Shown here: positions 6,590-15,989 of the stretch, piece by piece | How the letters are laid out: the number at the start of each line of letters is the position of its first letter | Numbering within the stretch: position 1 is the stretch's first letter | Origin: Candidatus Eisenbergiella merdipullorum | GTDB taxonomy: Bacteria; Bacillota; Clostridia; Lachnospirales; Lachnospiraceae | Length of the DNA stretch: 46,397 nucleotides | NCBI GenBank assembly: GCA_019118445.1 | Contig: DWYY01000052.1 | Coordinates: 1-46,397 of the forward strand | Direction of reading: 5' to 3' | Translations under genes and position numbers: made by a program | Notes under the pieces: generated by a model | The model's database searches: none | Seen by the model: only the letters and a program-made list of their open reading frames with translations | Told to the model about the DNA's origin: nothing

Positions 6590-8579
6590 CCATATCCATG
6601 TGGCCTTTGTGGGAAACCCCAACTGCGGCAAGACCACGCTTTTCAACGCGGTAACGGGCTCAAAGCTGAAGGTGGCAAACTGGCCTGGCGTGACGGTGGA
6701 AAAATTTGAGGGGACGATCAACTACGAGGGGTATGAGCTGCAGCTCGTGGACACCCCCGGCATCTATTCTCTGTCCTGTTATACTATAGAAGAAAAAGTG
6801 ACGAGAAAATGTGTCCTGGATGATGATATTGAGGCGATCGTCAACGTGGTGGATGCTTCCAGCCTGGAGAGGAATCTTTATCTGACGCTCCAGCTCCTGG
6901 AGCTGGGAAAGCCCGTCATCCTCGCGCTCAACATGATGGATATCGTGAAAGAGCGGGGGATGGAGATCGACCTGCACCGTCTGCCGGAGATGCTGGGAGA
7001 CATTCCCGTGGTGCCGGTTTCCGCGGCAAAACGCACCGGGCTTGACATTCTGCTGCACGCGGTGGTACATCATTATGAGGAAGGGCCCAAAAAGGACATC
7101 CTGAATTACGGCGAAGAGATCGAATCCAAACTGTCTGTGCTGGAGGAGCGGATGAAGGACAGCTATCCCGATCATTCTTCCGTGCGCTGGCACGCGATCA
7201 AGCTGCTGGAGGATGACCCGGAGGTGAAGAAGGACCATCCCATCGAGCTGGAGGGCGTGGCAGACCGCAGCTATGAAAAGGAGATCACAGAGAAAAAATA
7301 TGAATACATTGAAAAGGTGATCGATGAGGTCCTTTTCTATAAAGCGAAGAAAGCAGCAGGAACGGATAAGATCGATCGCGTCCTGACCCATCCGGTCTGG
7401 GGCATTCCTGTATTCCTGTGCATCATGGCGCTGGTCTTTTTTCTGACCTTTGCCGTTGGGGATTTTCTGAAGGGCGGGCTGGAATATGCGCTTTCCGTCA
7501 TCTCGGACCTGATACGCACAGGCTTGGCGGCAGTACATACGGCGGACTGGCTGATCTCCCTGGTGGTGGACGGCATTGTGGCGGGAGTGGGCGGCATCCT
7601 TACATTCCTCCCCAATATTTTCATCCTGTTCCTCGCCCTCGCCATATTGGAGGACAGCGGCTACATGGCCAGGGTGGCATATGTCATGGATGGCATCATG
7701 GGACGGGTGGGGCTTTCCGGAAAAGCTTTTCTGCCCATGGTCCTGGGCTTCGGCTGCACGGTGCCTGCCATTATGGCGACCCGGGCTCTGGAAACGGAGC
7801 ATGACAGACGGCGCACCATGATCGTGACGCCTTTTATGTCCTGTTCCGCAAGGCTTACGATCTATGTGCTGTTTTCGGAGATGTTTTTCCCGAAATGCTC
7901 CATGCTGGTGGCATTTTCCATGTATGTGATAGGCATGGCGACAGCAATCCTGGTGGCGCTCATCCAGAACAGGCTGGAGAAGGGGAAGGAAAACCAGTCC
8001 CTGCTCATTGAGCTTCCCGAATACAAGAGGCCGAACGCAAGGACTGTCCGCATTTATGTTTGGAACAAGCTGAAAGATTATCTGACGAAGGCCGGGACAA
8101 CGATCTTCATCGCCTCCATCGCCATCTGGTTCATTCTGAACTTCGGCACGGGAGGTATGGTTTCCGACCCTTCCGCCAGCTTCGGCGCGGCCATCGGCCG
8201 TTTCCTCGTTCCGGTGCTCGCCCCTGCCGGCCTTGGCCTGTGGCAGATCGCCGTGGCGCTGATCGCCGGGATTTCTGCCAAGGAAGTGGTGGTATCTTCT
8301 TTCTCCGTGCTGTTCGGTGTTTCCAATGTGAACTCTGCAGCAGGCATGGAAACCATCATCGAGCGTATCCATCAGTTTGATCCGTCCTTCGGCGGGCTGA
8401 ACGCCTTCTGTCTGATGCTGTTCTGTCTGCTGTATGTGCCCTGCGCGGCTACCATCGCGACCATCCATAAGGAAAGCCGCTCCTGGAAATTCACCTTCGG
8501 CATGATCGCTTTCCAGCTCGTGCTCGCCTGGGCGGTGAGCGTGGCAGTGTTCCAGCTCGGTTCGCTGTTTTTGCGGTAG
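6576..8579 (+). CDS. feoB: Ferrous iron uptake G-protein transporter FeoB
   Basis: This 667-aa membrane protein imports Fe2+. The N-terminal GTPase domain has G1 GNPNCGKTT (13-21), the switch I region around 39-46, G3 DTPG (59-62) and G4 NMMD (119-122). A helical GDI-like spacer (about 165-260) follows, then the membrane core (from about 285) with two Gate motifs, including GFGCTVPAIMATRALE and LFCLLYVPCAATIATI, and about eight to ten membrane segments. Length and order fit a complete FeoB. It starts inside the end of feoA, with GAGGAGGAAAAAG before the ATG. No FeoC-like gene follows. Confidence 0.96.
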   Translation: MKKDNHIHVAFVGNPNCGKTTLFNAVTGSKLKVANWPGVTVEKFEGTINYEGYELQLVDTPGIYSLSCYTIEEKVTRKCVLDDDIEAIVNVVDASSLERNLYLTLQLLELGKPVILALNMMDIVKERGMEIDLHRLPEMLGDIPVVPVSAAKRTGLDILLHAVVHHYEEGPKKDILNYGEEIESKLSVLEERMKDSYPDHSSVRWHAIKLLEDDPEVKKDHPIELEGVADRSYEKEITEKKYEYIEKVIDEVLFYKAKKAAGTDKIDRVLTHPVWGIPVFLCIMALVFFLTFAVGDFLKGGLEYALSVISDLIRTGLAAVHTADWLISLVVDGIVAGVGGILTFLPNIFILFLALAILEDSGYMARVAYVMDGIMGRVGLSGKAFLPMVLGFGCTVPAIMATRALETEHDRRRTMIVTPFMSCSARLTIYVLFSEMFFPKCSMLVAFSMYVIGMATAILVALIQNRLEKGKENQSLLIELPEYKRPNARTVRIYVWNKLKDYLTKAGTTIFIASIAIWFILNFGTGGMVSDPSASFGAAIGRFLVPVLAPAGLGLWQIAVALIAGISAKEVVVSSFSVLFGVSNVNSAAGMETIIERIHQFDPSFGGLNAFCLMLFCLLYVPCAATIATIHKESRSWKFTFGMIAFQLVLAWAVSVAVFQLGSLFLR

Positions 8580-8669
8580 TAGCGCCTGGTGTGATGAAAG
8601 AAAAAAGGTATATGGCGTCTCCTGATCCCTCTGGAGCTTAGTTGAGAGAGGAAGGACAGGATGCCCGGA

Positions 8670-9110
8670 TCAGCCCTGGAGCAGTCCGGTGATCTTTCGC
8701 ATCCCGCCTTCTTCCTTCGTTTCAAAAGAGAAAACGGTCCCTTCATCATAAGATTCCAGGTCTGCTTTTACACCTTCGTCCTCCACCTGGAATGCCGTGG
8801 AGACGCCGTTCACGATAACTTCCACTGTATGGTTGTCGGCCCAGCCGACAAATTCCCCTTCCAGGACGGATGCGGCAGGAGTTTCGGCTGCCGGTTCCCC
8901 GTCTGTCTGTACTTCGTCCGTTTGTCCTCTGTCCGTCTGAGTTTCGGCTGTCGCTTCCGCCTCTGCCTGGCCGGCATCCGTTTCCGGGATGCTTTCTGAA
9001 GCCGTCTGTGCGGTTTCCATTCCGGCATCATTTTCCCGGATACATGCGCAGAGCGCCATTGCCAGAAAACATGAGATCAGGATGACTGGAAGCATGTTTC
9101 TTTTTTTCAT
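8670..9110 (-). CDS. Predicted lipoprotein of unknown function
   Basis: This 146-aa protein has a lipoprotein signal (MKKRNMLPVILISCFLAMALCAC, Cys at about 21-23). A Glu/Thr/Ala/Gln-rich low-complexity linker (about 28-82) follows, then a small folded domain (about 83-146: LEGEFVGWADNHTVEVIVNGVSTAFQV...). The linker would hold the domain away from the membrane. The gene stands alone, convergent with feoB, with its own promoter at 9150-9178. I cannot name the C-terminal domain. Confidence 0.75.
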   Translation of the reverse strand: MKKRNMLPVILISCFLAMALCACIRENDAGMETAQTASESIPETDAGQAEAEATAETQTDRGQTDEVQTDGEPAAETPAASVLEGEFVGWADNHTVEVIVNGVSTAFQVEDEGVKADLESYDEGTVFSFETKEEGGMRKITGLLQG

Positions 9111-9149
9111 AGTTACCTCCCTTTTGCAGCTGCCTGCGTTTTTATTTGG

Positions 9150-9178
9150 ATTATACCGCAGAAGCGAATCCGTGTCAC
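9150..9178 (-). promoter_or_regulatory. Promoter of the lipoprotein gene
   Basis: On the minus strand GTGACA (9173-9178) and a perfect TATAAT (9150-9155) are 17 bases apart, about 40 bases before the ATG at 9110. Confidence 0.75.
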
Positions 9179-9199
9179 CGGATCAGGATAAAGAGAACT

Positions 9200-9216
9200 C
9201 TTAATAATTTATTAAG
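9200..9216. repeat. 17-bp AT-rich palindrome between divergent promoters
   Basis: CTTAATAATTTATTAAG is a perfect palindrome around a central T. It lies between the lipoprotein promoter and the gltX promoter and may be an operator. Confidence 0.5.
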
Positions 9217-9253
9217 ATGTCTGCAGGCAGGATGTCCGCAGGCGAAATCACGA

Positions 9254-9282
9254 TTGACAAACCCCCTCAATTTGCTTAAACT
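9254..9282 (+). promoter_or_regulatory. Promoter of gltX
   Basis: A perfect TTGACA (9254-9259) is followed after 17 bases by TAAACT (9277-9282). The 50-base leader to the ATG is too short for a T-box. Confidence 0.75.
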
Positions 9283-9334
9283 GATGCATATATGATGCCG
9301 GCCGGAGGACCCCGGGCGGCCCGGAAAGGAACCG

Positions 9335-10801
9335 ATGAGAATGAAGATAAGAACACGTTTTGCACCCAGTCCTACGGGCAGAATGCACGTGGGAAATCTG
9401 CGCACAGCGCTGTATGCGTACCTGATCGCCAAACATGAAGGCGGTGATTTCATCCTGCGTATCGAGGATACGGATCAGGAAAGATATGTGGAAGGCGCTG
9501 TGGATATCATCTACAGAACACTGCAGAAGACGGGGCTCATCCATGACGAAGGACCGGACAAGGACGGCGGCGTCGGCCCTTATGTGCAGAGTGAACGCCA
9601 GAAGCAGGGCATTTATATGAAATACGCCAAAATGCTGATCGAGAAGGGAGAGGCTTACTACTGCTTCTGTGACAAGGAACGGCTTGCCACCCTTACCCGT
9701 ACCGTCGCGGGCAAGGAGATCAATGTATATGACAAGCACTGCCTGCACCTGTCAAAGGAAGAAGTGGAAGCGAAGCTGGCAGCAGGCGTGCCATATGTCA
9801 TCCGCCAGAACAATCCCACGGAAGGGACCACCACATTCCACGACGAGATTTACGGCGACATCACGGTGGAAAACGCGGAACTGGACGACATGATCCTGAT
9901 CAAGTCCGACGGCTATCCCACCTATAATTTTGCCAACGTGGTGGACGACCACCTGATGGGGATCACCCATGTGGTGCGCGGGAATGAGTATCTTTCTTCC
10001 TCCCCCAAGTATAACCGCCTTTATGAGGCATTTGGCTGGGAGGTGCCCGTTTATGTGCACTGCCCGCTGATCACGGATGAGGAGCATCACAAGCTGTCCA
10101 AGCGCAGCGGCCATTCCTCCTATGAGGACCTGGAGGAGCAGGGATTCCTGTCAGAGGCCGTCGTGAACTTCGTAGCCCTGCTGGGCTGGAGCCCGGAAAA
10201 CAACCAGGAGATCATGTCCATGGACGAGCTGATCCGGGAATTTGACTATCACCATATCTCTAAGTCCCCGGCAGTGTTCGATTATACCAAGCTGAAATGG
10301 ATGAACGGCGAATATATCAAGGCTATGGATTTTGACCGGTTTTACGGGATGGCGGAGCCGTATCTGAAGCAGGCGATCAAAAAAGATCTGAACCTGAAGA
10401 AGATCGCGGAGATGGTCAAGACCAGGATCGAGATTTTCCCCGATATCGTGGATATGGTGAGCTTCTTTGATACGCTTCCCGCCTATGACGTGTCCATGTA
10501 CGCCCATAAGAAAATGAAGACAACGCTGGAGAGCTCTCTGGAAGTGCTCACCGAGGTGCTTCCCCTTCTGGAGGCACAGGAGGATTACTCCAACGACGCC
10601 CTTTACTCGATGCTTCTTAACTATGTGGAGAAAAAAGGCTGCAAGAACGGTTATGTCATGTGGCCCATCCGTACCGCCGTATCCGGCAGGCAGATGACCC
10701 CCGCCGGAGCCACAGAGATCATGGAGATTCTCGGAAAGGAGGAATCCCTCGCACGCATCCGGACAGGGATCGAGATGCTGCAGGGAAGCAAGGTTGGCTG
10801 A
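9335..10801 (+). CDS. gltX: Glutamate--tRNA ligase
   Basis: This is a 488-aa class I aminoacyl-tRNA synthetase that charges tRNA-Glu (and in many Clostridia also tRNA-Gln). The catalytic fold has [19 protein letters not shown] with the HIGH-type motif HVGN (about 16-19), [10 protein letters not shown], and HKLSKRSG, which carries the KMSKS-type motif (about 251-258). The C-terminal helical anticodon-binding region follows and the length is typical. AAAGGA precedes the first ATG at 9335; a second ATG two codons later is also possible. The gene overlaps the helicase gene by eight bases, so the two are probably co-transcribed. Confidence 0.95.
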   Translation: MRMKIRTRFAPSPTGRMHVGNLRTALYAYLIAKHEGGDFILRIEDTDQERYVEGAVDIIYRTLQKTGLIHDEGPDKDGGVGPYVQSERQKQGIYMKYAKMLIEKGEAYYCFCDKERLATLTRTVAGKEINVYDKHCLHLSKEEVEAKLAAGVPYVIRQNNPTEGTTTFHDEIYGDITVENAELDDMILIKSDGYPTYNFANVVDDHLMGITHVVRGNEYLSSSPKYNRLYEAFGWEVPVYVHCPLITDEEHHKLSKRSGHSSYEDLEEQGFLSEAVVNFVALLGWSPENNQEIMSMDELIREFDYHHISKSPAVFDYTKLKWMNGEYIKAMDFDRFYGMAEPYLKQAIKKDLNLKKIAEMVKTRIEIFPDIVDMVSFFDTLPAYDVSMYAHKKMKTTLESSLEVLTEVLPLLEAQEDYSNDALYSMLLNYVEKKGCKNGYVMWPIRTAVSGRQMTPAGATEIMEILGKEESLARIRTGIEMLQGSKVG

Positions 10802-12788
10802 TTTTCTGAAAAATGATCAGAGTTTTTCTAAGCCGGGACTTGCCCCGGAAACGGGCGCAGCATCCGGGACTGTTCCCCGGCAGGAGAAAACGGCTGCAGC
10901 CCCGGGGGCAGATTCCCGGCAGGAGAAAGCGGCTGCGGCCTCCGGAGCGAATCCCGGGCAGGCGGAAGCGATCTCCCACCGGGACGGAGCCATGCTTGTC
11001 CTGGCAGGCCCCGGCTCCGGGAAGACGTACACGATCACGCAGCGCATCCGCTGTCTGATCGAGGAAGGCGGAGTGGAGCCGGACTCCATTTTGGTTATTA
11101 CGTTTACAAGGGCGGCTGCCGATGAGATGAAAGGCAGGTTTATGCGCCTGACGGAAGGGAAGTTCTATCCGGTGAACTTCGGAACCTTCCATGCGGTCTA
11201 TTATCACATCCTGAAAAATGCTTATCATTACCGTTCCGGTAATATTCTATCCGAACATGAAAAAAGAGAAATATTAAAAACCGTACTGTTACGGGATAGA
11301 AGTCTTTTATCCACTGACCAAAGCTTTCTTTCGCCGGAGGATGACGGGCTGGAGACGCTGCTGAACCAGATCAGCCGCTATAAGAACGACGGCTGCCCGG
11401 AAGATGTCGGCGAAAGCCTCGGGGAGACCTGCGTGCTGCCAAAGGAACAGTTCCTGGCCGCCTTCCGGGCGTACAGCCGGGAAGCGGAGGAGAGGAGAAA
11501 GCTTGACTTTGACGACATGGTGCTGGGCTGCAGGGATCTTTTCATCCGGTATCCGCAGATACTTGCCGCCTGGCAGCAAAAATTCAAATATATCCTGGTG
11601 GATGAATTTCAGGATATCAACGCCATGCAGTATGAAGTCCTGCGCATGCTCGCCCTGCCGGAGAACAACCTGTTCGTGGTGGGAGATGACGATCAGTCCA
11701 TCTATGCCTTCCGGGGCGCCAGGCCAGAGCTCATGCTGGGATTCCAAAAGGATTATCCGCAGGCAAAGCGGGTGGAGCTTTCCGTCAACTACCGGAGTAC
11801 GCCGGAGATCCTTTCCTGCGCCGGGAAGCTGATAGCGGTGAACAGGAACCGGTTCCCCAAGAAAAGCACGGCGGCGTCCGGACACGGGGAACCGGTACGT
11901 TTCCTGGGATTCCCCGACAGGAGGGCGCAGAATGAGAAGATCGCACAGGAGCTTCTGGAAGCAGGAGAGGAACGGGGGAAGGCCGCGGTCATCTTCCGGA
12001 CTAACCGGGACGCGGGAGCTCTTGCGGAGGCACTGTTGGAAAAAGGGGTGCCCTTCTGGATGAAGGAGAAGCTGAAAAGCCCTTACCACAGTCAGGCCGC
12101 CCTGGATCTGCGCGCTTATCTTGCCTTTGTATTTGCAGGGCAGAAACGGACGGATTTTTTCCGCATCATGAACCGGCCGAAACGTTATATTTCACGGTCA
12201 GCCGTGGAAACGGAACGGGTGGAGGTGGAACAGTTGAAGGCCGTTTACCGGGAAAAGCCGTATATGCTGGAAATCCTCAGAAGGCTGCAGATGGACCTGG
12301 CGCGGCTGAAAAGGATGGATCCCTATGCCGCCGTCAACTACATACGAAAGGGGATGGGCTATGATGAGTACCTGAAGCAGGCCGCTCTGGATGGGCAGGA
12401 AAGCTGGAAGGCGCTGCGTGAGGAGGCGGACTGGTTCCAGGGGCAGACGAAGGCTTTTTCCACGCAGGAGGCCCTGGAGGAGCACATTTTGCTTTATGAA
12501 AGGGAGCTGGAACACGCGGCCGCGAAGAAGCCTGGGGAAGGCTGCGTCAGCCTTCTGACCATGCACGCCTCAAAAGGGCTGGAATATGACGCCGTTTACC
12601 TGCCGGACTGCAACGAAGGGACGGTGCCCCACAAGAAAAGCATGAAAGGGGAGCAGGTGGAGGAAGAACGCAGGATGTTCTATGTGGCGATGACGCGGGC
12701 GAGGAAACGCCTTATCCTGACCTGGGTCGCCGGAACGAAAGAGGAACCGGGCTTCCTCTCCCGGTTCCTCAGTGATCTTGGTTTATAA
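10794..12788 (+). CDS. UvrD/PcrA-like superfamily I DNA helicase
   Basis: This 664-aa protein has the SF1A helicase motifs in order: Walker A AGPGSGKT (71-78), Ia [75 protein letters not shown] and [14 protein letters not shown]. It would unwind DNA 3' to 5' in repair or replication restart. It is shorter than PcrA (about 720-750 aa). The first about 60 residues are unusual: two imperfect copies of a 13-residue Arg-Gln-Glu-Lys-Ala-rich unit precede the Q-motif (NPGQAEAI). It starts inside the gltX 3' end and ends 13 bases from the convergent DUF1292 gene. Confidence 0.92.
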   Translation: MADFLKNDQSFSKPGLAPETGAASGTVPRQEKTAAAPGADSRQEKAAAASGANPGQAEAISHRDGAMLVLAGPGSGKTYTITQRIRCLIEEGGVEPDSILVITFTRAAADEMKGRFMRLTEGKFYPVNFGTFHAVYYHILKNAYHYRSGNILSEHEKREILKTVLLRDRSLLSTDQSFLSPEDDGLETLLNQISRYKNDGCPEDVGESLGETCVLPKEQFLAAFRAYSREAEERRKLDFDDMVLGCRDLFIRYPQILAAWQQKFKYILVDEFQDINAMQYEVLRMLALPENNLFVVGDDDQSIYAFRGARPELMLGFQKDYPQAKRVELSVNYRSTPEILSCAGKLIAVNRNRFPKKSTAASGHGEPVRFLGFPDRRAQNEKIAQELLEAGEERGKAAVIFRTNRDAGALAEALLEKGVPFWMKEKLKSPYHSQAALDLRAYLAFVFAGQKRTDFFRIMNRPKRYISRSAVETERVEVEQLKAVYREKPYMLEILRRLQMDLARLKRMDPYAAVNYIRKGMGYDEYLKQAALDGQESWKALREEADWFQGQTKAFSTQEALEEHILLYERELEHAAAKKPGEGCVSLLTMHASKGLEYDAVYLPDCNEGTVPHKKSMKGEQVEEERRMFYVAMTRARKRLILTWVAGTKEEPGFLSRFLSDLGL

Positions 12789-12801
12789 GGGCAGATGCAG
12801 C

Positions 12802-13140
12802 TTATTCTTCATCGGGCCCGATCAGTTCATCGAACTCGCAGTTATCCAGATACTCATCAAAGGCGTCCGCCACGATCTCATATTCCGCGTCGTCATCAAT
12901 GTAGCGGAGCTGGGGCTCCTCATTGGGGTCTTCCTCGTTTTCCGAATAGCCGTAGAACCATACCTCGCCGTCGTCGTTCTGCCCTGATTCGTCCAGCGGA
13001 AGGAGTACGATATAATTTCGCCCTTCCACCTCAAGGATCGTGATGACGGCGCAGTTGACTATCGTGCCGTCCTCCAGCTCCAGCTCCACACTCATTTCTT
13101 CTTCCGGCTCGCCGGAAGGCTTCCTGTAATCGCTGCTCAT
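12802..13140 (-). CDS. DUF1292 family protein
   Basis: This is a 112-aa, very acidic cytoplasmic protein. The central part (VELELEDGTIVNCAVITILEVEGRNYIVLLPL, then EVWFYGYSENEED, then LRYIDDDAEYEIVADAFDEYLD) is the DUF1292 domain found in many Firmicutes, often near alaS/ruvX-type genes. Its function is unknown. The gene is monocistronic and convergent with the helicase gene. The ATG at 13140 is preceded by GGGAGGATTTTACC, a good ribosome binding site. Confidence 0.88.
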   Translation of the reverse strand: MSSDYRKPSGEPEEEMSVELELEDGTIVNCAVITILEVEGRNYIVLLPLDESGQNDDGEVWFYGYSENEEDPNEEPQLRYIDDDAEYEIVADAFDEYLDNCEFDELIGPDEE

Positions 13141-13307
13141 GGTAAAATCCTCCCTGTCAGTAGAATTAAGTAAATGGGATTACTCCGGCGGGATTTCCCG
13201 CCCTGCCGACAGTATAGCATAAAGAGAGGGCTTTGGCGATAAAAATCTGAAGTCTGCGGCTTTGCGTTTTATGCCTGTATTTTTTTCTGGAACCTCATCT
13301 TTCGGTA

Positions 13308-13316
13308 TGATATAAT
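13308..13316 (+). promoter_or_regulatory. Extended -10 promoter of the GH13 gene
   Basis: TGATATAAT is an extended -10 element (TGn plus perfect TATAAT), 40 bases before the ATG. The -35 region (TGGAAC at 13288) is poor, which is tolerated with an extended -10. Confidence 0.55.
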
Positions 13317-13356
13317 ATTTGCAAACCGCTTTACCGCCCAAAACAAGAAACAGGAG

Positions 13357-15363
13357 ATGAATACCATGACAGCAAGACAGAAGATCAAGACCTATCCTGG
13401 AGTACCTTATCCCATGGGCGTATCCGTGACTCCCGATGGAAAGGTGAATTTTGCAGCGGTCCTGCATACCAAGGAAGAATGCGGAGTGCTTCTGTATCTG
13501 AAAGACAGGGGAGCGCCTCTCCGTCTGCCTTTCCATATGGGGAAAAAGGTGGGAAATATTTACTGCCTGCAGGCGGATGGCCTTGCCGGCCGTGATTTCA
13601 AATATAATTTTTACGCCGGGGACGAGATCATCACTGACCCTTACGCCGCGATTATTTATGGGAACGAGAGTTGGGGAAAGCGTGTGGACCCTGAGCTGCA
13701 GGGCGGTGTCTGCCGCAGGGACTACGACTGGGGAGAAGACAGACCGCCGATGACGCCTCTATCGGACAGTATCCTGTATCTTCTGCATGTAAGGGGCTTC
13801 ACCCGCCATGCGAGTTCAGGGGTAAAGGCAAGAGGGACGTTTGCCGGGATCATGGAGAAGATTCCCTATCTGAAAGAGCTGGGGATCACGGCTGTTGAGC
13901 TGATGCCCGCTTATGAGTTTGTGGAGCTGGAGACGGAAAAAAGGCCGGAACTCACTATGGAGGAGGCGAAAAAACGCTTTGCGGATAAGCCGGAGACGGA
14001 AAAGGAGCCCAGGATCAATTACTGGGGATATAAAGAGGGGTATTATTTTGCCCCAAAGTTTTCCTATGCGGCCTCGGGACGGCCGGCAGAAGAGTTCAAG
14101 GACCTGGTGAAGGCGCTGCATATTGCTGGGATCGAGCTGATCATGCAGTTTTATTTTCCGCCTAAGATAAAGCAGGCGCATATCCTGGAGGTGATCCGGC
14201 ACTGGGTGCTGGAATACCATGTGGATGGTTTTCATCTGCTGGGGGTCCGGGTTCCGATGGCGCTCCTCGCCACAGAGCCGATGATGGGAAATACTAAGCT
14301 GTTTTATGAAACGATTCCGTGCGAGGATATCTTTGAAAACGGGGAGGCTCCGGTTTATAAAAATCTCGCCTCCTATAACGACAGCTTCCTGTATCCGATG
14401 CGCGGTTTCTTGAAGGGCGACGAAAACGTGCTGCAGTCCGCCTTGGAATGCCTGAAGAGGAATCCTAAGCAGGCGGGAGTCATAAACTATATCACCAATT
14501 ATTCCGGGTTTACCCTTGTCGACCTGGTTTCCTATGACGAAAAACATAATGAAGAAAACGGGGAGAATAACCGGGACGGCTGTGACGTGAATCTGAGCTG
14601 GAACTGCGGCTGTGAAGGAAAAACGAGGAAGAAGGCCATTTTAACGCTGCGGGAGAGGCAGATGAAGAATGCTATGCTGTTCCTTCTTACTGCGCAGGGC
14701 ACGCCGATGATCGTGAGCGGGGATGAATTTGGATTCAGCCATGGCGGCAACAACAATCCCTACTGTCAGGACAATGGGGTGAACTGGCTGAACTGGAGGC
14801 TGCTGGATGAGAAGCGGGATTTCCTGGAATTTGTAAAGAATGCGATCGCCATGAGAAAGGAGCATCCGATCCTGCACTGTCCGGAAGAATTGACGATGCT
14901 GGACTATCTTTCCTGCGGCTGTCCGGATCTGTCCTATCATGGAGAGGAAGCCTGGAAACTGAATACGGACCGACAAAACAGGATTGCCGGGGTGATGTAC
15001 TGCGGCAGCTATGCGAAGCGGGGCAGAAAAGAAAACGACAGTTCCTTCTATATTGCCTACAACATGCACTGGGAGCCGCATGAGTTTGCGCTTCCGGCGC
15101 TGCCGGACGGACAGCGATGGGTGCGGGTCTGCGATACGTTTGAGGAAGAACCAAAGCACCATGCCAAAAACCGGAAGGCTCCGGAAGAAAAGCCTGAAAG
15201 CGCCGTGGAAGAAAAAGCGGGAGACAGCGCGGGGGAAGGCAGGAGCACCCGCGTGCAGGGCCGTTCCATCCGGATCCTGATGAGCTGCGCGGCGGTCCCG
15301 GCGGAAATGACGGGCGGAAACAGACAGGGAAAGCGGGATGGAAAGAGCGGTGAAAAGGAATAA
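13357..15363 (+). CDS. GlgX/isoamylase-like GH13 protein, probably catalytically inactive
   Basis: This 668-aa protein has an N-terminal CBM48-like beta domain (about 1-110), a GH13 barrel and a C-terminal beta domain. Family identity is clear from LVSYDEKHNEENGENNRDG and SGDEFGFSHGGNNNPYCQDNGVNWLNW, as in glycogen debranching enzymes. The catalytic regions are altered. Region I (normally DVVYNH) reads QFYFPP at 264-269. Region II (normally DGFRFDLA) reads DGFHLLGV at 290-297, with Leu at the nucleophile position. The His-Asp of region IV is Tyr382-Ser383. Only the region III Glu318 may remain. The end (about 600-668) is low-complexity and charged. It could be a glycogen-binding or regulatory pseudoenzyme. 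The gene overlaps DUF5662 by 26 bases. Confidence 0.85.
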   Translation: MNTMTARQKIKTYPGVPYPMGVSVTPDGKVNFAAVLHTKEECGVLLYLKDRGAPLRLPFHMGKKVGNIYCLQADGLAGRDFKYNFYAGDEIITDPYAAIIYGNESWGKRVDPELQGGVCRRDYDWGEDRPPMTPLSDSILYLLHVRGFTRHASSGVKARGTFAGIMEKIPYLKELGITAVELMPAYEFVELETEKRPELTMEEAKKRFADKPETEKEPRINYWGYKEGYYFAPKFSYAASGRPAEEFKDLVKALHIAGIELIMQFYFPPKIKQAHILEVIRHWVLEYHVDGFHLLGVRVPMALLATEPMMGNTKLFYETIPCEDIFENGEAPVYKNLASYNDSFLYPMRGFLKGDENVLQSALECLKRNPKQAGVINYITNYSGFTLVDLVSYDEKHNEENGENNRDGCDVNLSWNCGCEGKTRKKAILTLRERQMKNAMLFLLTAQGTPMIVSGDEFGFSHGGNNNPYCQDNGVNWLNWRLLDEKRDFLEFVKNAIAMRKEHPILHCPEELTMLDYLSCGCPDLSYHGEEAWKLNTDRQNRIAGVMYCGSYAKRGRKENDSSFYIAYNMHWEPHEFALPALPDGQRWVRVCDTFEEEPKHHAKNRKAPEEKPESAVEEKAGDSAGEGRSTRVQGRSIRILMSCAAVPAEMTGGNRQGKRDGKSGEKE

Positions 15364-15925
15364 AAATACAGGCGTCCGGATGGTCACGGGCGCCTGGAAG
15401 CATTTCAGGACGATAACCTATCATAAATATCTGGTGATGAAGGGCTGTTTTGCCGTGGGGCTTTACAGACAGGGGCTGACCCATGATCTGTCGAAGTACA
15501 GCCCCACGGAATTTCTTGTGGGGGCGAGATATTACCAGGGGGACAGAAGCCCCAATAATGCGGAGCGGGAAGAAAAAGGCTACTCCTCCGCATGGCTGCA
15601 TCATAAGGGAAGGAACCGCCACCATTACGAATACTGGATCGATTACAGCACCAGGGAAGTCCCTGGCGGGATGGCCCCGGTCGAAATGCCGGTGAAATAT
15701 GTTGCGGAGATGCTGATGGACCGGATCGCTGCGTCAAAGGTGTACCGGGGCAGCCGGTACCGGAATTCCGACCCGCTGGATTATTTTCTTTCGGCCAAGG
15801 AGCCTCCCGTTATGCACGAAAATACGAGGAAGCTTCTCCTCAGGCTTCTTACCATGCTGGCAGAGGACGGGGAGGAGAAAACCTTTGCTTATGTCAGGAC
15901 GCAGCTTTTGAAGAAAAAGCGGTGA
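15338..15925 (+). CDS. DUF5662 family protein
   Basis: This is a 195-aa soluble protein. Recognisable parts are HFRTITYHKYLVMKGCFAVGLYRQGLTHDLSKYSPTEF (about 22-60) and YSSAWLHHKGRNRHHYEYW (about 83-101), followed by EMPVKYVAEMLMDRIAASKVY. The several conserved His/Asp residues (HDLSKY, HHKGRNRHHYEYW) suggest a metal-binding helical fold of HD-like character, but the function is not known. It begins inside the end of the GH13-like gene, in another frame, so translation is probably coupled. Start choice is uncertain: an inner ATG at 15380 (MVTGAW) is possible. Confidence 0.8.
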   Translation: MERAVKRNKNTGVRMVTGAWKHFRTITYHKYLVMKGCFAVGLYRQGLTHDLSKYSPTEFLVGARYYQGDRSPNNAEREEKGYSSAWLHHKGRNRHHYEYWIDYSTREVPGGMAPVEMPVKYVAEMLMDRIAASKVYRGSRYRNSDPLDYFLSAKEPPVMHENTRKLLLRLLTMLAEDGEEKTFAYVRTQLLKKKR

Positions 15926-15989
15926 GAAAGTGCAGGAAAGGAACCGTTTTCATCTTCTTTACATATAGTACCGTAAAGGAGATGATCAT

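Noticed and set aside
6660-8468. 602-codon open frame on the minus strand
   Set aside because: It lies wholly antisense to feoB, has a His/Gln/Arg-rich composition and no ribosome binding site; it is a codon-bias shadow.
9254-9334. T-box leader before gltX
   Set aside because: The leader is only about 50 bases and lacks the conserved antiterminator sequence.
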